Positions 15,470 through 16,707 of a stretch of DNA of 16,707 nucleotides are shown here, piece by piece. The notes beneath the pieces were generated by a model, which did no database searches, was not told the DNA's origin, and was given only the letters and a program-made list of their open reading frames with translations. How positions within the stretch are numbered: position 1 is the first letter of the stretch; the number at the start of each line of letters is the position of its first letter. The stretch is from Planctomycetota bacterium (GTDB lineage Bacteria > Planctomycetota > UBA1135 > UBA2386), in contig JAEUHU010000022.1 of NCBI GenBank assembly GCA_016793305.1, positions 1-16,707 of the forward strand, given 5' to 3'. A program made the translations under genes and the position numbers.

Positions 15470-16335
15470 CCGGTCGGCACACGACGCCGCCGGAGCAGCA
15501 CCACCGAGGCGTCGGACCACCACGGGCCGACGAGCCCGAGCCCGAGCCCGGCCCCCCACAGCACCAGCTTCGCGAACGGCTTGCCGCTCGCACCACGCAT
15601 GCGCGCCGGCAACTCCGTGCCGACCTCCGTGAGGCACGCCTGGCGCACCACGTCGTAGCCGGCGGCGGTGGCGACCGCGCGCGCACCAGGCCGCGTCGCG
15701 AGCCAGCGGTGCGGGAAGTTCTCGCCGACCAGGAACAACTGTTCGAGCAGTCCGGTGCGGCCACGCCGCGCCAGCAGGCGAGCCAGCCGCGCCGCCGGGC
15801 CGGTCGCGTTCGGCAGCTTCAGCAGCACGTGCTCGAACGGCAGCGCCCGCAGGAACGCCACCGGATCGTGGTGGTGTTCGAGCACGTCGAGCATCACCAG
15901 CGTGCGGAACGCGCCGTCTCGCGCCTGCTCGCGCGGCATGCCCCACGGCTCGTGCACCTGCAGCAGCCGGTCGCGCGGCGCCACGCTGTCGCGCGCGTTC
16001 AGGTCGAGGTCGCAGCCGTAGGCGTCGACACCGCGGCGGCGCAGCTCGGCGAGCAGCACCCCCTGGCCGGTGCCGTAGTCGAGGATCGGGGTCGGCACCG
16101 CCTGCCGCTGCAGTTCGGCGGCGATGGTGCGCGCCTGGACCTCCCGCCGCTGGCGCAGCACCTTCGCGAACTCGGCCGGCACGTAGGACTCGTCCCACGG
16201 CCGGCCGTCGGGGCGCTTCTCGTGCTCGCCCCACAGGATCCCGCAGACGCTGCACGCGCCGACGCGCAGCCGCGCGTTGGCGAGCACCGGGCGCAATTCA
16301 CGCTGGCAGCACGACGAGGTGGGCTGGGACGGCAT
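15466..16335 (-). CDS. class I SAM-dependent methyltransferase with N-terminal cysteine cluster
   Basis: The 289-residue protein begins with a short cysteine-bearing segment (Cys9, Cys10, then CSVCG with Cys28 and Cys31), which could bind zinc as in the CxxCG heads of several Methyltransf_23 proteins. The Rossmann core follows: motif [16 protein letters not shown] (84-98), the acidic strand end [12 protein letters not shown] (105-116), and [20 protein letters not shown], typical of this group. A later hydrophobic Gly/Leu run ([14 protein letters not shown]) near the C-terminus may be a membrane-contacting helix. Such enzymes often methylate sugars, lipids or quinone-like molecules, but nothing here fixes the substrate. 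The start at MPSQPTSS precedes the cysteine cluster; a 34-codon extension to 16437 adds low-complexity basic residues. It is divergent from tex and convergent with the exported protein gene. Confidence 0.85.
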   Translation of the reverse strand: MPSQPTSSCCQRELRPVLANARLRVGACSVCGILWGEHEKRPDGRPWDESYVPAEFAKVLRQRREVQARTIAAELQRQAVPTPILDYGTGQGVLLAELRRRGVDAYGCDLDLNARDSVAPRDRLLQVHEPWGMPREQARDGAFRTLVMLDVLEHHHDPVAFLRALPFEHVLLKLPNATGPAARLARLLARRGRTGLLEQLFLVGENFPHRWLATRPGARAVATAAGYDVVRQACLTEVGTELPARMRGASGKPFAKLVLWGAGLGLGLVGPWWSDASVVLLRRRRVPTG

Positions 16336-16442
16336 CGGGACGCGAGCAGGGCCGGACGGGCCCCACTTCGGGCGTGGCACTCTGGCGAACGACGCGAGCC
16401 CGTGCAAGCGCGGGGCCGGAACGCGGCAGCTCGGCAACGCCC

Positions 16443-16470
16443 TTGCACCGAAGGCCGAGCCTCCTACCGT
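16443..16470 (+). promoter_or_regulatory. weak candidate promoter for tex
   Basis: TTGCAC (16443-16448) and TACCGT (16465-16470) are 16 bp apart, about 42 bp before the GTG of tex. The -35-like box starts TTGCA as in two other candidates here. A 6-bp hairpin (CGCCGT/ACGGCG, 16481-16498) lies just before the Shine-Dalgarno sequence. Confidence 0.22.
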
Positions 16471-16512
16471 TCCGCCACGACGCCGTGGTCAGACGGCGCC
16501 GAAAGGCCACCC

Positions 16513-16707
16513 GTGACTGCCATCATCGAGTCTCGCATCGCCTCCGAGTTGTCGTGCCGCGTCGAACAGGTCGCCGCCGCGGTCAAGCTGCTCGACGAGG
16601 GTTCGACCGTTCCGTTCATCGCCCGCTACCGCAAGGAAGCCACCGGCGGGCTCGACGACACGCAGCTGCGCACGCTGGAGGAACGGCTCGGCTACCTGCG
16701 CGAGCTC
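16513..16707 (+). CDS. tex: Tex family S1 RNA-binding protein, N-terminal part (cut by window end)
   Basis: Sixty-five codons are visible, starting with GTG at 16513 and preceded by GAAAGG at a suitable distance. The sequence contains [38 protein letters not shown] and [19 protein letters not shown], the highly conserved beginning of Tex (Tex_N domain). Tex is a cytoplasmic nucleic-acid-binding protein with helix-hairpin-helix, YqgF-like and S1 domains linked to transcription fidelity and stress tolerance; those domains are beyond the window. The reading frame is intact to the last base. Strong G/C third positions mark it as an ordinary chromosomal gene. Confidence 0.95.
   Translation, partial: MTAIIESRIASELSCRVEQVAAAVKLLDEGSTVPFIARYRKEATGGLDDTQLRTLEERLGYLREL

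Noticed and set aside
15532..15549. Three tandem copies of GAGCCC
   Set aside because: It encodes a Gly-Leu run in the hydrophobic end of the methyltransferase; simple codon repetition is enough to explain it.
12824..16255. A 1143-codon open frame on the minus strand
   Set aside because: It is the mirror frame of the permease and exported-protein genes and rich in Gln, Arg and His without any domain. The membrane protein on the other strand is clearly real.
1..16707. tRNA, rRNA, CRISPR array or riboswitch
   Set aside because: Reading both strands of the intergenic regions showed no cloverleaf with a T-loop TTCNANNC motif, no regularly spaced direct repeats and no recognised aptamer core.

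Overview
The window is high-GC chromosomal DNA. It is most likely from a planctomycete (Planctomycetota) or a close relative. This is an inference from the secreted-protein style (a C-terminal tail ending in NALSVTVQR after a beta-rich region), frequent starts without a Shine-Dalgarno sequence, and the gene mix; no rRNA or other marker is present to prove it.

Layout. 1-202 (+): end of a YfcH-type SDR epimerase. 432-1238 (+): a REP-associated tyrosine transposase (RAYT), followed by a dense run of palindromes (1232-1426). The last and largest palindrome, a 55-bp inverted repeat, embraces the stop codon of the next gene. 1406-2326 (-): archaeal-type class I fructose-bisphosphate aldolase. 2513-5047 (-): a large secreted protein with a CAP/SCP domain. 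5176-7203 (-): a secreted pentaheme cytochrome with a carboxypeptidase-regulatory-like N-terminal domain. 7204-7623: a 420-bp divergent intergenic region with three perfect dyads. 7624-9090 (+): nitronate monooxygenase-like flavoprotein. 9092-10075 (-): a NeuD/PglD-like acyltransferase fused to a peptidyl/acyl carrier domain, coupled by ATGA overlap to 10072-10995 (-), a radical SAM/SPASM protein. A possible 36-codon ORF (11010-11120, -) lies just in front of it. 11130-12764 (+): NapH/NosR-like membrane polyferredoxin with C-terminal TPRs. 12857-14659 (+): SLC13-type permease with two RCK_C domains. 14741-15469 (+): signal peptide plus C-terminal anchor protein. 15466-16335 (-): SAM methyltransferase. 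16513-16707 (+): start of Tex.

The outer genes (aldolase, CAP protein after its signal peptide, permease, right flank) use almost only G/C at third codon positions. The genes at about 5176-12764 are visibly more mixed, so this segment looks like an accessory block inserted among ordinary genes. Within it the most unusual unit is the radical SAM plus acyltransferase-carrier pair, bordered by a flavoenzyme and by two electron-transfer proteins (pentaheme cytochrome and polyferredoxin). A reasonable but unproven reading is a small pathway that works on a carrier-bound or peptide substrate and needs low-potential electrons.

No rRNA, tRNA, CRISPR array or complete insertion sequence was recognised. 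Terminator-like hairpins are frequent, lack U-runs, and several overlap the stop codon.
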